A stretch of 55,455 nucleotides of DNA from an uncultured Bacteroidales bacterium (GTDB lineage Bacteria; Bacteroidota; Bacteroidia; Bacteroidales; F082): positions 1 through 55,455 of the forward strand of contig CAMZEK010000012.1 of assembly GCA_947305795.1 (NCBI GenBank), read 5' to 3'. The notes under the pieces were generated by a model. It was not told the origin of the DNA. It searched no databases and was given only the letters and a program-made list of their open reading frames with translations. Shown piece after piece: positions 40,849 to 50,232 of this stretch; position 1 is the first letter of the stretch; the number at the start of each line of letters is the position of its first letter. The position numbers were made by a program, and so were the translations under genes.

Positions 40849-42588
40849 TTAGAATGAAGTTGAAACCGTTAACGTAACCCCTGAAGAAGCGGGTACCGTG
40901 CGGCACACGCCACCGACGCACACCACACCTTCGCTTTGGCGACCAGCACTCAGCATGACACGCGTGGCATCGTGAATGTAGCTGACCGTGCCTGTGAAGT
41001 AATGGTCGCGGTACTCCTCGACGGGGTTGCCGTAGTTCCACTTGTCGGCGAGACTGAACGACCAGTGGGGCGAAATAGTGTATTCCAACAAGGCCGCAGC
41101 CCAATGGCCACGCTTCTGATAGTCTTTCTTTTCGCTCTCGTCATACGCATAGCCTTTGTGGACTTCATTTTCCCAAAGTCCCTGAAGCTCAAGACGTAAG
41201 CTTTGTTTTTTGTTGATTTTGTATGTCACATCCAAGAAGCCGATATTGGCCTTAACGACGGGTGCAGCAGCATGACCTTCGATAGTTTCGATGTCGTAAT
41301 ACAAGTTGATGTATTGCGCCGTAATATGCCAATCCTTGCTGATTTTCTTGTCGATTTCAAAGTTGATGTCGCGGAAGAAACGATGTTTGCTGACCGCAAA
41401 GAATTTGGAAGCATAGCCCAAAGTGCCAGGCTTGTTAATGACCATCTGGTTATTGACCATAATGGAGTCGCGCACAATATCGTTCACCTGACTCATGTTA
41501 AGGGCGAGTTTGGTGCCATATTTTCCACCGAGAGCCGTGCCTTTCGGAATAGTGTAGTTCACTTGGAATTGTGCCGCCATCTCACCGTTGGGCTGGGTCG
41601 AATAGGTGTACATCGACGGCAGGCTGTGCGTGTGCGTGTAATTAATAGGTGGGATGAAGTTGATGTCAAGGTCGTTCTGCTTGCCCGTGTACATCGACTT
41701 AAAGCTCATATTGTCAACGCGTTTCACCTGAAGCACAGCACCAAAGCCCTTCTGCGAATAGCTCAGCGAAGCCATTAAAGCCTGACCTTCTCTGTAGATG
41801 AAGTTGTTGATAGCCGAAGGGTCGTTGATTCTGTAGGCATATTCTGTGCTGAAAGCCCAGTTGCCATAGCCCAAGTTGAGGCGACCGGCAGCAGCACCCA
41901 CATTTTCGGGAATATAGTAGAACAGGCTCATGTCATATTGCTTCTTGCTGACGAAACTACCACCGATGCTCATCCTGAATTTGGAGTCGTTCAAGGCGGG
42001 AATGCTTTGGTTCAAATCCCATTCGCCGTCCACACCACGCACGATGCCACGATAGTCATCGATAGAAAAGTCACGCTCCAAATAAGGAGCCCAGTAGAAA
42101 CGTTGGCGGCCATACACGCCTTTCAATGTCACGCCTTTGACAGGACGCAGCACCACACGAGCACCGCGCAAGGCATTGTCCATGCCCAGGGACCATTCCT
42201 CGTAGGTGCGAAACACGAGACCGCTACCAAATTGGTCGTAGATGTCGCCCACGGTCATGCCGATGAAGCCATTGTCATAGGTAGCAAAGAAATTGGCCAC
42301 ACCCACGCCATTCAGCTCGCTGCGGAAACCATTCATTTCAGGTAGAAACGCCTCGAAACGTATACCCGCTGAGAAGTTGCCGTTGGTGTAGTTAATCTTT
42401 CCGAAGCCGTTGATACCAAACTTCTTACCGTAAAGATCTGTGATGTCGATGCCCTTGTCGAGCATGTAATACTGCGCGTCGGTCTGGAAACTGCCGCTCA
42501 CTTGGCTGTTTTCAAGAAACGACTGAGCACTCCCCTTGAAACTGACCGTCAAAGCGAGTGCGAGCAAAAATAGTATGTGTTTTCGCAT
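40849..42588 (-). CDS. DUF6029-type outer-membrane beta-barrel protein
   Basis: A 579-residue protein with a signal peptide (KHILFLLALALTVSFKGSAQ) and a long run of alternating beta strands ending in an aromatic C-terminal strand (VTLTVSTSF), typical of an outer-membrane barrel. The N-terminal segment SFQTDAQYYMLDKGIDI matches my memory of DUF6029 proteins, always near Omp28 and TlpA genes in Bacteroidales. Function unknown. Confidence 0.78.
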   Translation of the reverse strand: MRKHILFLLALALTVSFKGSAQSFLENSQVSGSFQTDAQYYMLDKGIDITDLYGKKFGINGFGKINYTNGNFSAGIRFEAFLPEMNGFRSELNGVGVANFFATYDNGFIGMTVGDIYDQFGSGLVFRTYEEWSLGMDNALRGARVVLRPVKGVTLKGVYGRQRFYWAPYLERDFSIDDYRGIVRGVDGEWDLNQSIPALNDSKFRMSIGGSFVSKKQYDMSLFYYIPENVGAAAGRLNLGYGNWAFSTEYAYRINDPSAINNFIYREGQALMASLSYSQKGFGAVLQVKRVDNMSFKSMYTGKQNDLDINFIPPINYTHTHSLPSMYTYSTQPNGEMAAQFQVNYTIPKGTALGGKYGTKLALNMSQVNDIVRDSIMVNNQMVINKPGTLGYASKFFAVSKHRFFRDINFEIDKKISKDWHITAQYINLYYDIETIEGHAAAPVVKANIGFLDVTYKINKKQSLRLELQGLWENEVHKGYAYDESEKKDYQKRGHWAAALLEYTISPHWSFSLADKWNYGNPVEEYRDHYFTGTVSYIHDATRVMLSAGRQSEGVVCVGGVCRTVPASSGVTLTVSTSF

Positions 42589-42599
42589 AACCTATTGAT

Positions 42600-43103
42600 T
42601 TACTTTTTCTTCTTTGCGATTTTTAGGATTTCCTCGTAAAGTTCGTCTTCACCGCCCTCGATGTAACCTGTGTGCTGATAAACGAGCTTGCCGTTGCCGT
42701 CAAAAAGGAAAGTGTGCGGAGGATTGCTCACGTTCATGGCACGTTTCAGGTCTCCGTTCACGTCAAGCAGGATGTCGAAATCCCAGCCCTTGCCTTCCAC
42801 GACGGGTTTCACTTTGGCTGTCGAGCGCGAGTCGTCGATGGAGACGGAATAAATCTTCACGCCAGTTTCGTCCTGCCAATCTTCATAAACGTCGTTCAAG
42901 GCGTTGTGTTCCTTGATGCATGGACCGCACCATGTAGCCCAGAAGGTAAGAACGATAGGGTTGCCGTTGTTCGTGAGTTTGGCGATGTTCACATCCTTGC
43001 CGTCCAAGTTCTTAATGGTCACGTTCGGCAAATCTGTCTTCGATTGCGCATGAAGGCCAGTGAAAACCAAGGCCATCAGCAAAAGTGTCATTAGCTTTTT
43101 CAT
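42600..43103 (-). CDS. TlpA/ResA-like thioredoxin-fold disulfide reductase
   Basis: A 167-residue exported protein: signal peptide (KLMTLLLMALVFTGLHAQ) and a thioredoxin fold with active site WATWCGPCIKEH. TlpA-type proteins reduce periplasmic disulfides. First gene of the operon TlpA, DUF6029, Omp28, possibly also the MBOAT pair. An AT-rich direct-repeat stretch (43109-43150) lies upstream. Confidence 0.88.
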   Translation of the reverse strand: MKKLMTLLLMALVFTGLHAQSKTDLPNVTIKNLDGKDVNIAKLTNNGNPIVLTFWATWCGPCIKEHNALNDVYEDWQDETGVKIYSVSIDDSRSTAKVKPVVEGKGWDFDILLDVNGDLKRAMNVSNPPHTFLFDGNGKLVYQHTGYIEGGEDELYEEILKIAKKKK

Positions 43104-43171
43104 TTCAATTTGTGATTTAAAGATTTAATATTCAAAGATTTAAAAATTCAAAATTCATCATTCTGCATTCA

Positions 43172-44167
43172 TCATTCCTCATCGATTTGGCAATAAACCT
43201 CAAGCAACTTGCAGTACTGTTCCGCCCTGACGGTCACCTTTTTGATGAGGTTCGGAATCAGGACGCACTCGCCTTGATTAACAAAAACCGCGCCATTTTC
43301 CCATTTCAGTGTAAAATTTCCGTTCGTACAGAGCAAAATGACGAAAGAATCGAGGTTTTTATAATCCTTTTCCATCTCGCCCTGAAGCTGGAGTAAATTG
43401 GTGACAAAATACTGACAATCAACAACGGGAACGGTCTTGTTCATCACATCTGGCACCTCTATTCTGTAACTTTCAGGCATTGTTCCATCAATAGCCTCTA
43501 CCGACTGCGGAATGTGTAATTCGCGACGCATTCCAGCCACATCGATGCGATCCCAATCATAGATGCGGTAGGTGGTGTCGCTGGTCTGCTGGATTTCAGC
43601 CACCATGATGCCTGGTCCAAGCGCATGAACGCGGCCTGCCGGAATAAAGAAGACATCGTTTGCCTCCACCTGCTCATGGTTCAGAACCTCTTGCAAAGTA
43701 TTGGTTTCCAAAGTTTTCACATAATCCATGCGTGTCATTTCGCGATTAAAGCCCATGACAAGCTCGGCTTCCTTGTCGGCTTGCATTACATACCACATCT
43801 CGGTTTTTCCGTTGCCCAAGCCGCGTTTTTCAGCCAGCTCATCGTCGGGATGCACCTGAACCGAGAGCCAATCGTTGGCGTCGATGATTTTCAGCAACAG
43901 CGGAAACTGCTCGCCGTATTTGTCGAACACGCTTTCACCCACCAAGTCGCCCATGAAAGTCTCCACGAGATCGTTGATCTCGTCACCCTCAAAGTCGCCG
44001 TTGGCGATTTCGCTTTGTTCATCCCAAACGCCCGACAACAGCCACACCTCGCCACAGTTGGGCAGCGGACCATAGTCCATGCCAAGGACTTCCTTGATTT
44101 TCCTTCCGCCCCAGATTTTGTCTTTGAAAATAGGCTTGAATTTTAGTGGATATAGTATGGTTGACAT
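43172..44167 (-). CDS. manA: Class I mannose-6-phosphate isomerase
   Basis: Interconverts mannose-6-phosphate and fructose-6-phosphate. The 331-residue cupin enzyme has the zinc-site segment WLSVQVHPDDELAEKRG (about residue 97), KTEMWYVMQA and IPAGRVHALGPG. It diverges from the amidohydrolase, with a TATCTTTG box at 44197-44190 (minus) 23 bases before its start. Confidence 0.92.
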   Translation of the reverse strand: MSTILYPLKFKPIFKDKIWGGRKIKEVLGMDYGPLPNCGEVWLLSGVWDEQSEIANGDFEGDEINDLVETFMGDLVGESVFDKYGEQFPLLLKIIDANDWLSVQVHPDDELAEKRGLGNGKTEMWYVMQADKEAELVMGFNREMTRMDYVKTLETNTLQEVLNHEQVEANDVFFIPAGRVHALGPGIMVAEIQQTSDTTYRIYDWDRIDVAGMRRELHIPQSVEAIDGTMPESYRIEVPDVMNKTVPVVDCQYFVTNLLQLQGEMEKDYKNLDSFVILLCTNGNFTLKWENGAVFVNQGECVLIPNLIKKVTVRAEQYCKLLEVYCQIDEE

Positions 44168-44189
44168 AGAATTACAAAATTTCGCGGGG

Positions 44190-44237
44190 CAAAGATAAGA
44201 TTAAATCCCGAACACATTGCGAAAAAGCGTAGTTTTG
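44190..44237. promoter_or_regulatory. Divergent promoters, manA / amidohydrolase
   Basis: Minus-strand TATCTTTG (44197-44190) for manA; plus-strand TAGTTTTG (44230-44237) for the amidohydrolase, 16 bases before its ATG at 44254. Confidence 0.65.
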
Positions 44238-44253
44238 TCGCAAAATTCGTTTT

Positions 44254-45384
44254 ATGCAAAACCTCATCGAACTGCGGCATATCCTTCATGCGCACCCCGA
44301 ATTGTCGGGCCAAGAAGCATTGACTAACAAAATCTTGAACGAATGGGTAAAGCAGACCAAGCCTGACCAACTCATCGAAAAGATCGGTGGCCATGGTTTG
44401 GCGGCCATGTATAAAGGTGCAAAACCCGGCAAGCGCATCCTCATCCGTGGCGACATTGACGCGCTCCACATCCCTGAACCGAACGGCCTCCCCTACCGTT
44501 CACAGAACCAAGGCTTTTCGCACAAATGCGGTCACGACGGTCACGCCACCATGCTCTGTGGACTGGCGCAATGGCTCGGTGAGCAGCGTCCCGACCAAGG
44601 CGAGGTGGTGCTGCTCTTCCAGCCCGCCGAAGAAATTGGGCAAGGCGCACAAGCTATTATTGACGACCCGCAATTCGCGCAAATCAAGCCCGATGTGGCC
44701 TACGGGTTGCACAACCTGCCTGGCTTTGAGAAAGGTAAAATCATGGTGCGCGAAGGATGCTTTGCGGCGGCTTCTTTCGGTCTGAAACTGGTTTTCGATG
44801 GTCGCACGGCACACGCCTCACAGCCCGAGACGGGTCATAGTCCATCGGAACTGCTGGCTCAACTCATCCACCACTTAGAGAAAAAACGCGAGCAACTGAA
44901 AGCCGTCAAGCCTTTGACCACCTTTGTCATCACCCATGCCATCTTGGGCGAGGAGACCTTCGGCGTGGCACCCGGACATGCCGAGATTTGGCTCACCTTG
45001 CGCAGCTTCAACGATCGCAACCTTGAACTGATGTCGACTGAAATCATTGAGTTCTGCCGTGCCAAAGCCAAAGACTACCTCTTCGATTTCAATTTCTCCA
45101 TGCACGAAGCCTTTGCCGCCACCAACAGCGATGCCCACTGCGTGAAAACCATCGAACAAGCTGCCAAAAACCTTGAATTGAACCTTGGTCATTTGGAAGA
45201 GCCTTTCCGCTGGTCGGAGGACTTCGGAAGGTTTGGAAGCGTTTGTCCTATCGGTTTCTTCGGATTGGGTTCAGGTTTGGAGCAACCCGCCCTTCACGAC
45301 CCGATGTTTGATTTTCCCGATGATATTTTGGAGATTGGGATGGGGATGTTTTGGGAGATAATAAGGTTGGAATTGGAGGGATAA
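44254..45384 (+). CDS. M20-family amidohydrolase (HipO/IAA-amino acid hydrolase type)
   Basis: Zinc-dependent amide hydrolase of 376 residues. The metal sites are recognisable in RGDIDALHIPE, SHKCGHDGHATMLCGLA and QPAEEIGQGAQAI, with a late AFAATNSDAH segment. Family members split N-acyl amino acids. A regulatory dimerisation domain (about 175-290) is present. Last core gene before the defence island. Confidence 0.88.
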   Translation: MQNLIELRHILHAHPELSGQEALTNKILNEWVKQTKPDQLIEKIGGHGLAAMYKGAKPGKRILIRGDIDALHIPEPNGLPYRSQNQGFSHKCGHDGHATMLCGLAQWLGEQRPDQGEVVLLFQPAEEIGQGAQAIIDDPQFAQIKPDVAYGLHNLPGFEKGKIMVREGCFAAASFGLKLVFDGRTAHASQPETGHSPSELLAQLIHHLEKKREQLKAVKPLTTFVITHAILGEETFGVAPGHAEIWLTLRSFNDRNLELMSTEIIEFCRAKAKDYLFDFNFSMHEAFAATNSDAHCVKTIEQAAKNLELNLGHLEEPFRWSEDFGRFGSVCPIGFFGLGSGLEQPALHDPMFDFPDDILEIGMGMFWEIIRLELEG

Positions 45385-45439
45385 ACCCACAAAAACCGTT
45401 TAGTATACAGTTTACCAAAAAATTTTTGCAAGAATACTA

Positions 45440-45469
45440 TTGACTTTTACAAAAAAGTTTGTATTTTTG
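45440..45469 (+). promoter_or_regulatory. Promoter of the restriction-modification operon
   Basis: TTG at 45440-45442, a 19-base spacer and TATTTTTG at 45462-45469, a perfect match to the Bacteroidota TTG-N19-TAnnTTTG consensus. The first ATG of the half HsdS is at 45474, only 4 bases downstream, so the mRNA would be nearly or fully leaderless. Confidence 0.85.
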
Positions 45470-45473
45470 CAGC

Positions 45474-46055
45474 ATGACTATATATAGTAATACATATACT
45501 AATATAAAGAAGAAGATCTCTGAAATAGCAGAAGTGGTTTCTGGCGTATATCTGCAGACCGCACCCTACGGGGAAATTGCTTATTTGCAGATAAAAGACC
45601 TGATTTCCGAATCGCCCGAGAAAACTGCCTCAAAAGTAATTCTTTCTCCCAAAAACGAACGTTACCTGTTGGCAAAAGGCGACCTGTTGTTTGCCGGAAA
45701 AGGGACAACCTACCTTTGCAAGGTGTTTGACCTCGACATTCCAGCCATCGCCTCAACCACCTTATATATAATTCGCCTTACCTCAAAAGACATCCTTCCC
45801 GACTACCTTTGCTGGTATTTGAATCAACCCAGCGTGATGGCACTGATGAAAGCCCAACAAGTGGGTACGGGCACACCGCTCATCCACAAACAAGTCGTTG
45901 AAGACTTTGAAATCCCTGTTCCAGATTTAGAGACACAACAACGCATTGTGGAATTGGCGAAACTTCAAGCCAAGGAAAAAGAACTTTACCAAGCCATTGC
46001 CGAAAAACGGCAACTGCTTACCAACCAACTCATAATGAATAAATTAAACAAATAG
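45474..46055 (+). CDS. hsdS: Half-length type I specificity subunit (HsdS, one target-recognition domain)
   Basis: I chose ATG 45474 (193 residues), right after the -7 box; the ATG at 45459 lies before it. The protein begins like one HsdS half (KKKISEIAEVVSGVY), holds one target-recognition domain (about 15-140) and ends in one conserved helix (ETQQRIVELAKLQAKEKELYQ). Normal HsdS has two such halves, so it may act as a dimer, as known for engineered half-S subunits, or modify specificity. It lies 2 bases upstream of hsdM. Confidence 0.82.
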   Translation: MTIYSNTYTNIKKKISEIAEVVSGVYLQTAPYGEIAYLQIKDLISESPEKTASKVILSPKNERYLLAKGDLLFAGKGTTYLCKVFDLDIPAIASTTLYIIRLTSKDILPDYLCWYLNQPSVMALMKAQQVGTGTPLIHKQVVEDFEIPVPDLETQQRIVELAKLQAKEKELYQAIAEKRQLLTNQLIMNKLNK

Positions 46056-46057
46056 AT

Positions 46058-47587
46058 ATGGAAACCAAGAAAATCACCCAAGACGACATCAACCGCACAG
46101 TTTGGAAGGCCTGCGACACGTTTCGCGGCGTCATCGACCCGAGCCAGTACAAGGACTACATCCTCACGATGCTGTTCCTGAAATATGTCAGCGATGTGTA
46201 TAAGTCTAAGCTAAACGACTACCTTAAAAAATATGATGGCGACTTGGAACGCGCCGAGCGTGCTATGCGTCACGAGCGCTTCGTGGTGCCTGAAAAGAGT
46301 TCGTTCGACTACCTCTACGAGCATCGGAACGCCACCAACATCGGCGAACTAATTGACGAAGCGCTGGCCGACCTCGAAGACGCCAACCGCGAGAAGATGA
46401 GCAGCGAAGACGGCAGCAGCATCTTCCGCAATATCAGCTTCAACAGCGCCAATCTGGGTGAGACCAAAGAGAAAAACGCCCGTCTGAAAAACCTCTTGCA
46501 GGATTTCAACGGGGTGGATTTGGACGAGTCGCATTTGGAGAACAACGACATCATCGGCGATGCGTACATGTATCTCGTCTCCACCTTTGCGGGCGAGGCC
46601 GGTAAGAAAGCAGGTGACTTCTTCACACCAGCCGAGGTCTCCACGCTGTTGGCCCAACTGACCAAGAGCAAGCCTGGCGCACGTATCTGTGACGTCACCT
46701 GTGGTTCAGGATCGTTGCTGATCAAGGCGGGCAAGGAAGTGGGCAACAACAACTTCTCGCTCTATGGGCAAGAGGTAAACGGCAGCACTTGGGCCTTGGC
46801 CATGATGAACATGTTCCTGCACGGCTTCGACAATGCCGTCATCCGTTGGGGCGACACTTTGCGCAACCCCAAGCTGAAAGCCAACGACAAACTGATGAAG
46901 TTCGACACGGTGGTTGCCAATCCGCCTTTCAGCCTCGACAAATGGGGTGCAGAGGAAGCCGCCAGCGACCCTTACAACCGCTTCTGGCGCGGCATCCCAC
47001 CCAAGAGCAAGGGCGACTGGGCTTTTATCAGCCACATGCTGGAAGTGGCCGACGACCAAAACGGCAAAGTGGGTGTCATCATCCCTCACGGCGTGCTGTT
47101 CCGTGGCGGCAGCGAAGGCAAGATTCGCCAGTACATCCTTGAAAACGAACACACTTTGGAAGCCGTCTTTGGTCTGCCCGCTAACCTGTTCTACGGCACA
47201 GGCATTCCTGCCGCCATCGCCATCTTCCGCAAGGGTCGTGGCTCAAAGAACGTGTTGTTCATCGATGCCAGCCGCGAGTACGAAAACGGCAAGAACCAGA
47301 ACAAGCTCCGCCCGCAAGACATCGAGCACATCGTGGGCATCTACCGCAAGTTTGCCAATGGCGAGTTGCAGCCTGGCGTAGTGGAAGACAAATACGCCTA
47401 CGTGGCCACCCCCGACGAAATCCGCGAGAACGACTTCAACCTCAATATCCCGCGCTATGTGGACACCTACGAAGAAGAAGCCGAAATCGACATCCCCGCC
47501 GTGCAGAAAGAGATTGAGCACCTGGAGACGGAACTGGCCGAGGTGCAGGGAAAAATGAAAGAGTATTTGAAGGAATTAGGATATTAA
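46058..47587 (+). CDS. hsdM: Type I restriction-modification methyltransferase subunit HsdM
   Basis: SAM-dependent adenine-N6 methyltransferase, 509 residues. The N-terminal HsdM helical domain starts DDINRTVWKACDTFRGVID. The catalytic domain has motif I DVTCGSGSLL (about 213) and motif IV NPPF (about 289), preceded by GDFFTPAEVSTLL. GC-rich codon use contrasts with the later Pycsar genes. With HsdS it methylates, and with HsdR (not in the window) it would restrict. Confidence 0.94.
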   Translation: METKKITQDDINRTVWKACDTFRGVIDPSQYKDYILTMLFLKYVSDVYKSKLNDYLKKYDGDLERAERAMRHERFVVPEKSSFDYLYEHRNATNIGELIDEALADLEDANREKMSSEDGSSIFRNISFNSANLGETKEKNARLKNLLQDFNGVDLDESHLENNDIIGDAYMYLVSTFAGEAGKKAGDFFTPAEVSTLLAQLTKSKPGARICDVTCGSGSLLIKAGKEVGNNNFSLYGQEVNGSTWALAMMNMFLHGFDNAVIRWGDTLRNPKLKANDKLMKFDTVVANPPFSLDKWGAEEAASDPYNRFWRGIPPKSKGDWAFISHMLEVADDQNGKVGVIIPHGVLFRGGSEGKIRQYILENEHTLEAVFGLPANLFYGTGIPAAIAIFRKGRGSKNVLFIDASREYENGKNQNKLRPQDIEHIVGIYRKFANGELQPGVVEDKYAYVATPDEIRENDFNLNIPRYVDTYEEEAEIDIPAVQKEIEHLETELAEVQGKMKEYLKELGY

Positions 47588-47601
47588 AACAACATAGAAT
47601 T

Positions 47602-48927
47602 ATGAACAAAATAGAAACACTATTCAACGAATGGCAGTCGCTTCAACCTGTAAAGGAGGAGTACCAACAAAGACTCGACCAGAAATTCATGCTGGAGTTC
47701 AACTACAACTCCAACCACATTGAAGGCAATACCCTTACCTACGGGCAAACAGAAATGCTACTTATGTTTGGAAAGGTAGTGGAAGAAGCCAATATGAAAG
47801 ACCTTGAAGAAATGAAGGCTTCCAATGTCGGATTGAAAATGGTAAAAGAGATGGCTTTGGACAAGGAGCAGCCCCTCACTGAGTATTTCATTAGAACTCT
47901 ACATAAGACTTTGCTCCGTGAGGATTACACTGTTTATAGTCAACTGCCTAACGGCACGAGCACTTCGTATGAAGTACACGCTGGACAATACAAGACCCGC
48001 CCAAATTCTGTTATCACAGTCACTGGCGAGCGCTTCGAATATGCCTCGCCCGAAGAAACACCGGCCTTGATGACGGATTTGCTCCAATGGTATAACCAAG
48101 CCGAGACAGAAGGAGCCATGACACCCATAGAACTGGCGTCATTATTCCATTATCGCTATATCCGAATTCATCCATTTGAAGATGGAAATGGCAGAATATC
48201 ACGATTGATGGTCAATTATATTTTATATCGTCACGGTTATCCCATGATCGTCGTAAAAAGTGCAGATAAAACGAACTATCTCACCGCGCTTAACCGTTGC
48301 GATGTGGCAATTGGTCCCGTCCCTTCCGATGGCGCTCACGCCGAGCTATCCCAAATCACACCCTTTGTTGAATACATGAGCAAATGCCTAATAAGATCAT
48401 TGGAAATCAGTATCAAAGGTGCAAAAGGGGAAAGCATTGAAGAAGCCGACGATTGGAGAAAGAATCTCAAAACCAAGTATCGTAATCAAATCAACAAGCC
48501 TGAAGTAACTGAAGTCACCGAAAAAAAAGTGAAAGAAGAATTCTCTGAATTATTGAAACACATTGACAAAGAATTATCCGAGTTTTATTCAGTGTTCACT
48601 TCCGTCAAATGGAAACCTTCGAATGGCAAATTCTTACAGCATGAGGAAGGTTACTACTATACCAATATTGGTTTCTCCAAAGAGTTTGGCAACATAAATA
48701 CTGGTTTTATCATTAGCATCCACTTAACCGTTCAACAATTCATACACAAAACGACTATATCCTTCGGCAAATGGGGAGTATCAAGTTCTCCTTTCTACAA
48801 TAAAGAGTTATCGTATACAGAGTCTCTTACCGACCAAGACAAGGAAGACATTGTCAATGTGATAGGCAAACTGATTAATCAGTTTTTCGAAACCCAGGGC
48901 TTTACCACCCATGGTCCACGCTTTTAG
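47602..48927 (+). CDS. Fic-domain protein (class II, N-terminal inhibitory helix)
   Basis: A 441-residue protein with the Fic active-site motif HPFEDGNGRISR near residue 190. Its N terminus has SNHIEGN (S37, E41, G42), matching the inhibitory (S/T)xxxE(G/N) helix, so it is probably self-inhibited until triggered. Fic enzymes transfer AMP from ATP to protein hydroxyls. The C-terminal half (about 300-441) is a separate domain that I do not recognise. It sits between hsdM and the full hsdS, an arrangement often seen in Bacteroidota. Confidence 0.88.
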   Translation: MNKIETLFNEWQSLQPVKEEYQQRLDQKFMLEFNYNSNHIEGNTLTYGQTEMLLMFGKVVEEANMKDLEEMKASNVGLKMVKEMALDKEQPLTEYFIRTLHKTLLREDYTVYSQLPNGTSTSYEVHAGQYKTRPNSVITVTGERFEYASPEETPALMTDLLQWYNQAETEGAMTPIELASLFHYRYIRIHPFEDGNGRISRLMVNYILYRHGYPMIVVKSADKTNYLTALNRCDVAIGPVPSDGAHAELSQITPFVEYMSKCLIRSLEISIKGAKGESIEEADDWRKNLKTKYRNQINKPEVTEVTEKKVKEEFSELLKHIDKELSEFYSVFTSVKWKPSNGKFLQHEEGYYYTNIGFSKEFGNINTGFIISIHLTVQQFIHKTTISFGKWGVSSSPFYNKELSYTESLTDQDKEDIVNVIGKLINQFFETQGFTTHGPRF

Positions 48928-48992
48928 CCATTAAACAACGAGAAAACATAGAAAAAGTGCGACGCTGTCGCACCAATTACAACAAAAGGAAT

Positions 48993-50231
48993 ATGAACGA
49001 CAACCAACATATCCCCTCCGGCTACAAGCCCTCACCCCTCGGCCCCATTCCCGAAGATTGGGAAGTGAAGAGGTTGGGGGAAATAGGCTCATTCAAAAAC
49101 GGGCTAAACTTCACGCCAAATGAAGATGGGGTTTCATATTATTTTCTCGGAGTTGGCGATTTTCAAGACAAAACTGATATTCACGCAAATGAATTAAATC
49201 AGATACGATTAGCAAACGAATTAGACCAAGAATATCATCTAAAAGATGATGATTTAGTTTTTGTTCGTTCAAATGGAAGCAAATCGTTGGTTGGACGCTG
49301 TGTTATTATTCATGCCAACCACATAAAGGCAACATACAGCGGTTTTTGTATCCGTTTCCGAACAACCAGTGAAGAAACAAGTACCCAATACATAAAGCAT
49401 ATTATTGATGCTGGATATTTACAACGTTTTTTGCAATATGAAGGTCGAGGCACAAATATCACCAACCTCAACCAAGAAATCTTGGGAAGACTAACATTTC
49501 CTTTACCAAACCTCAAAGAACAGCAAAACATACTAAACGTTCTTTCACTTTGGGACACCACCATAGCCAAGCAGACCGAATTGGTTGAGCAACTTACCCT
49601 GCGCAAGCGCGGCCTCATGCAGCAACTGCTCACGGGGAAGAAGCGACTGAAAGGGTTTGGGGGAGGCAATTTCCATAGACTTGGCAACTACATTTCCGAA
49701 TGCAACAGAAGAAACAATGGTTGCAAACGTGTATTATCAGTTACCAACACAAGAGGTTTTATCCTCCAAGAAGAACAATTCGACAAAATTGTAGCAAGTA
49801 ACGACACGAGCAACTACAAAGTAGTTCGTCGAGGTGAGTTTGCCTATAATCCATCTAGGGTAAACGTTGGCTCTTTGGCTATGCTAAAAGAATATGACGA
49901 AGGCATTTTAAGTCCAATGTACATCGTTTTCAAAGCCAACGAAAACATTAACAAAACATATTTGTTACAATGTCTCCAATCATGGTGGTTCAAAGGACAC
50001 ATCCCTGCCTACACGCAAGGAAGTGTCCGAGATAGTCTTTCTTTCGATGGTTTATGCTCTATGAAATTCTACATTCCGACACTTCAAGAGCAAAAGGCCA
50101 TTTCTGCCATCTTGGAGCAAGCCGACAAAGAAATCGAGATACAAAAACAAAAACTTACAGCCATGCAGGAGCAAAAGAAGGGGCTGATGCAGGTGTTGTT
50201 GACAGGGAAGAAACGCATAATAACAATCTAG
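48993..50231 (+). CDS. hsdS: Full-length type I specificity subunit HsdS
   Basis: I chose ATG 48993 (412 residues) with AAAAGGAAT before it. Two target-recognition domains (about 20-180 and 220-370) are separated and followed by similar helices (KQTELVEQLTLRKRGLMQQLLTGKKRLKG and the C-terminal KEIEIQKQKLTAMQEQKKGLMQVLLTGKKR). The repeated GLMQxLLTGKKR supports a two-half S subunit. PycC begins 1 base after its stop. Confidence 0.9.
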   Translation: MNDNQHIPSGYKPSPLGPIPEDWEVKRLGEIGSFKNGLNFTPNEDGVSYYFLGVGDFQDKTDIHANELNQIRLANELDQEYHLKDDDLVFVRSNGSKSLVGRCVIIHANHIKATYSGFCIRFRTTSEETSTQYIKHIIDAGYLQRFLQYEGRGTNITNLNQEILGRLTFPLPNLKEQQNILNVLSLWDTTIAKQTELVEQLTLRKRGLMQQLLTGKKRLKGFGGGNFHRLGNYISECNRRNNGCKRVLSVTNTRGFILQEEQFDKIVASNDTSNYKVVRRGEFAYNPSRVNVGSLAMLKEYDEGILSPMYIVFKANENINKTYLLQCLQSWWFKGHIPAYTQGSVRDSLSFDGLCSMKFYIPTLQEQKAISAILEQADKEIEIQKQKLTAMQEQKKGLMQVLLTGKKRIITI

Positions 50232-50232
50232 T

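Noticed and set aside
47602-48927. Fic gene as part of a Fic toxin-antitoxin pair
   Set aside because: The inhibitory SxxxE(G/N) helix is inside the same protein, and no separate antitoxin gene is adjacent.
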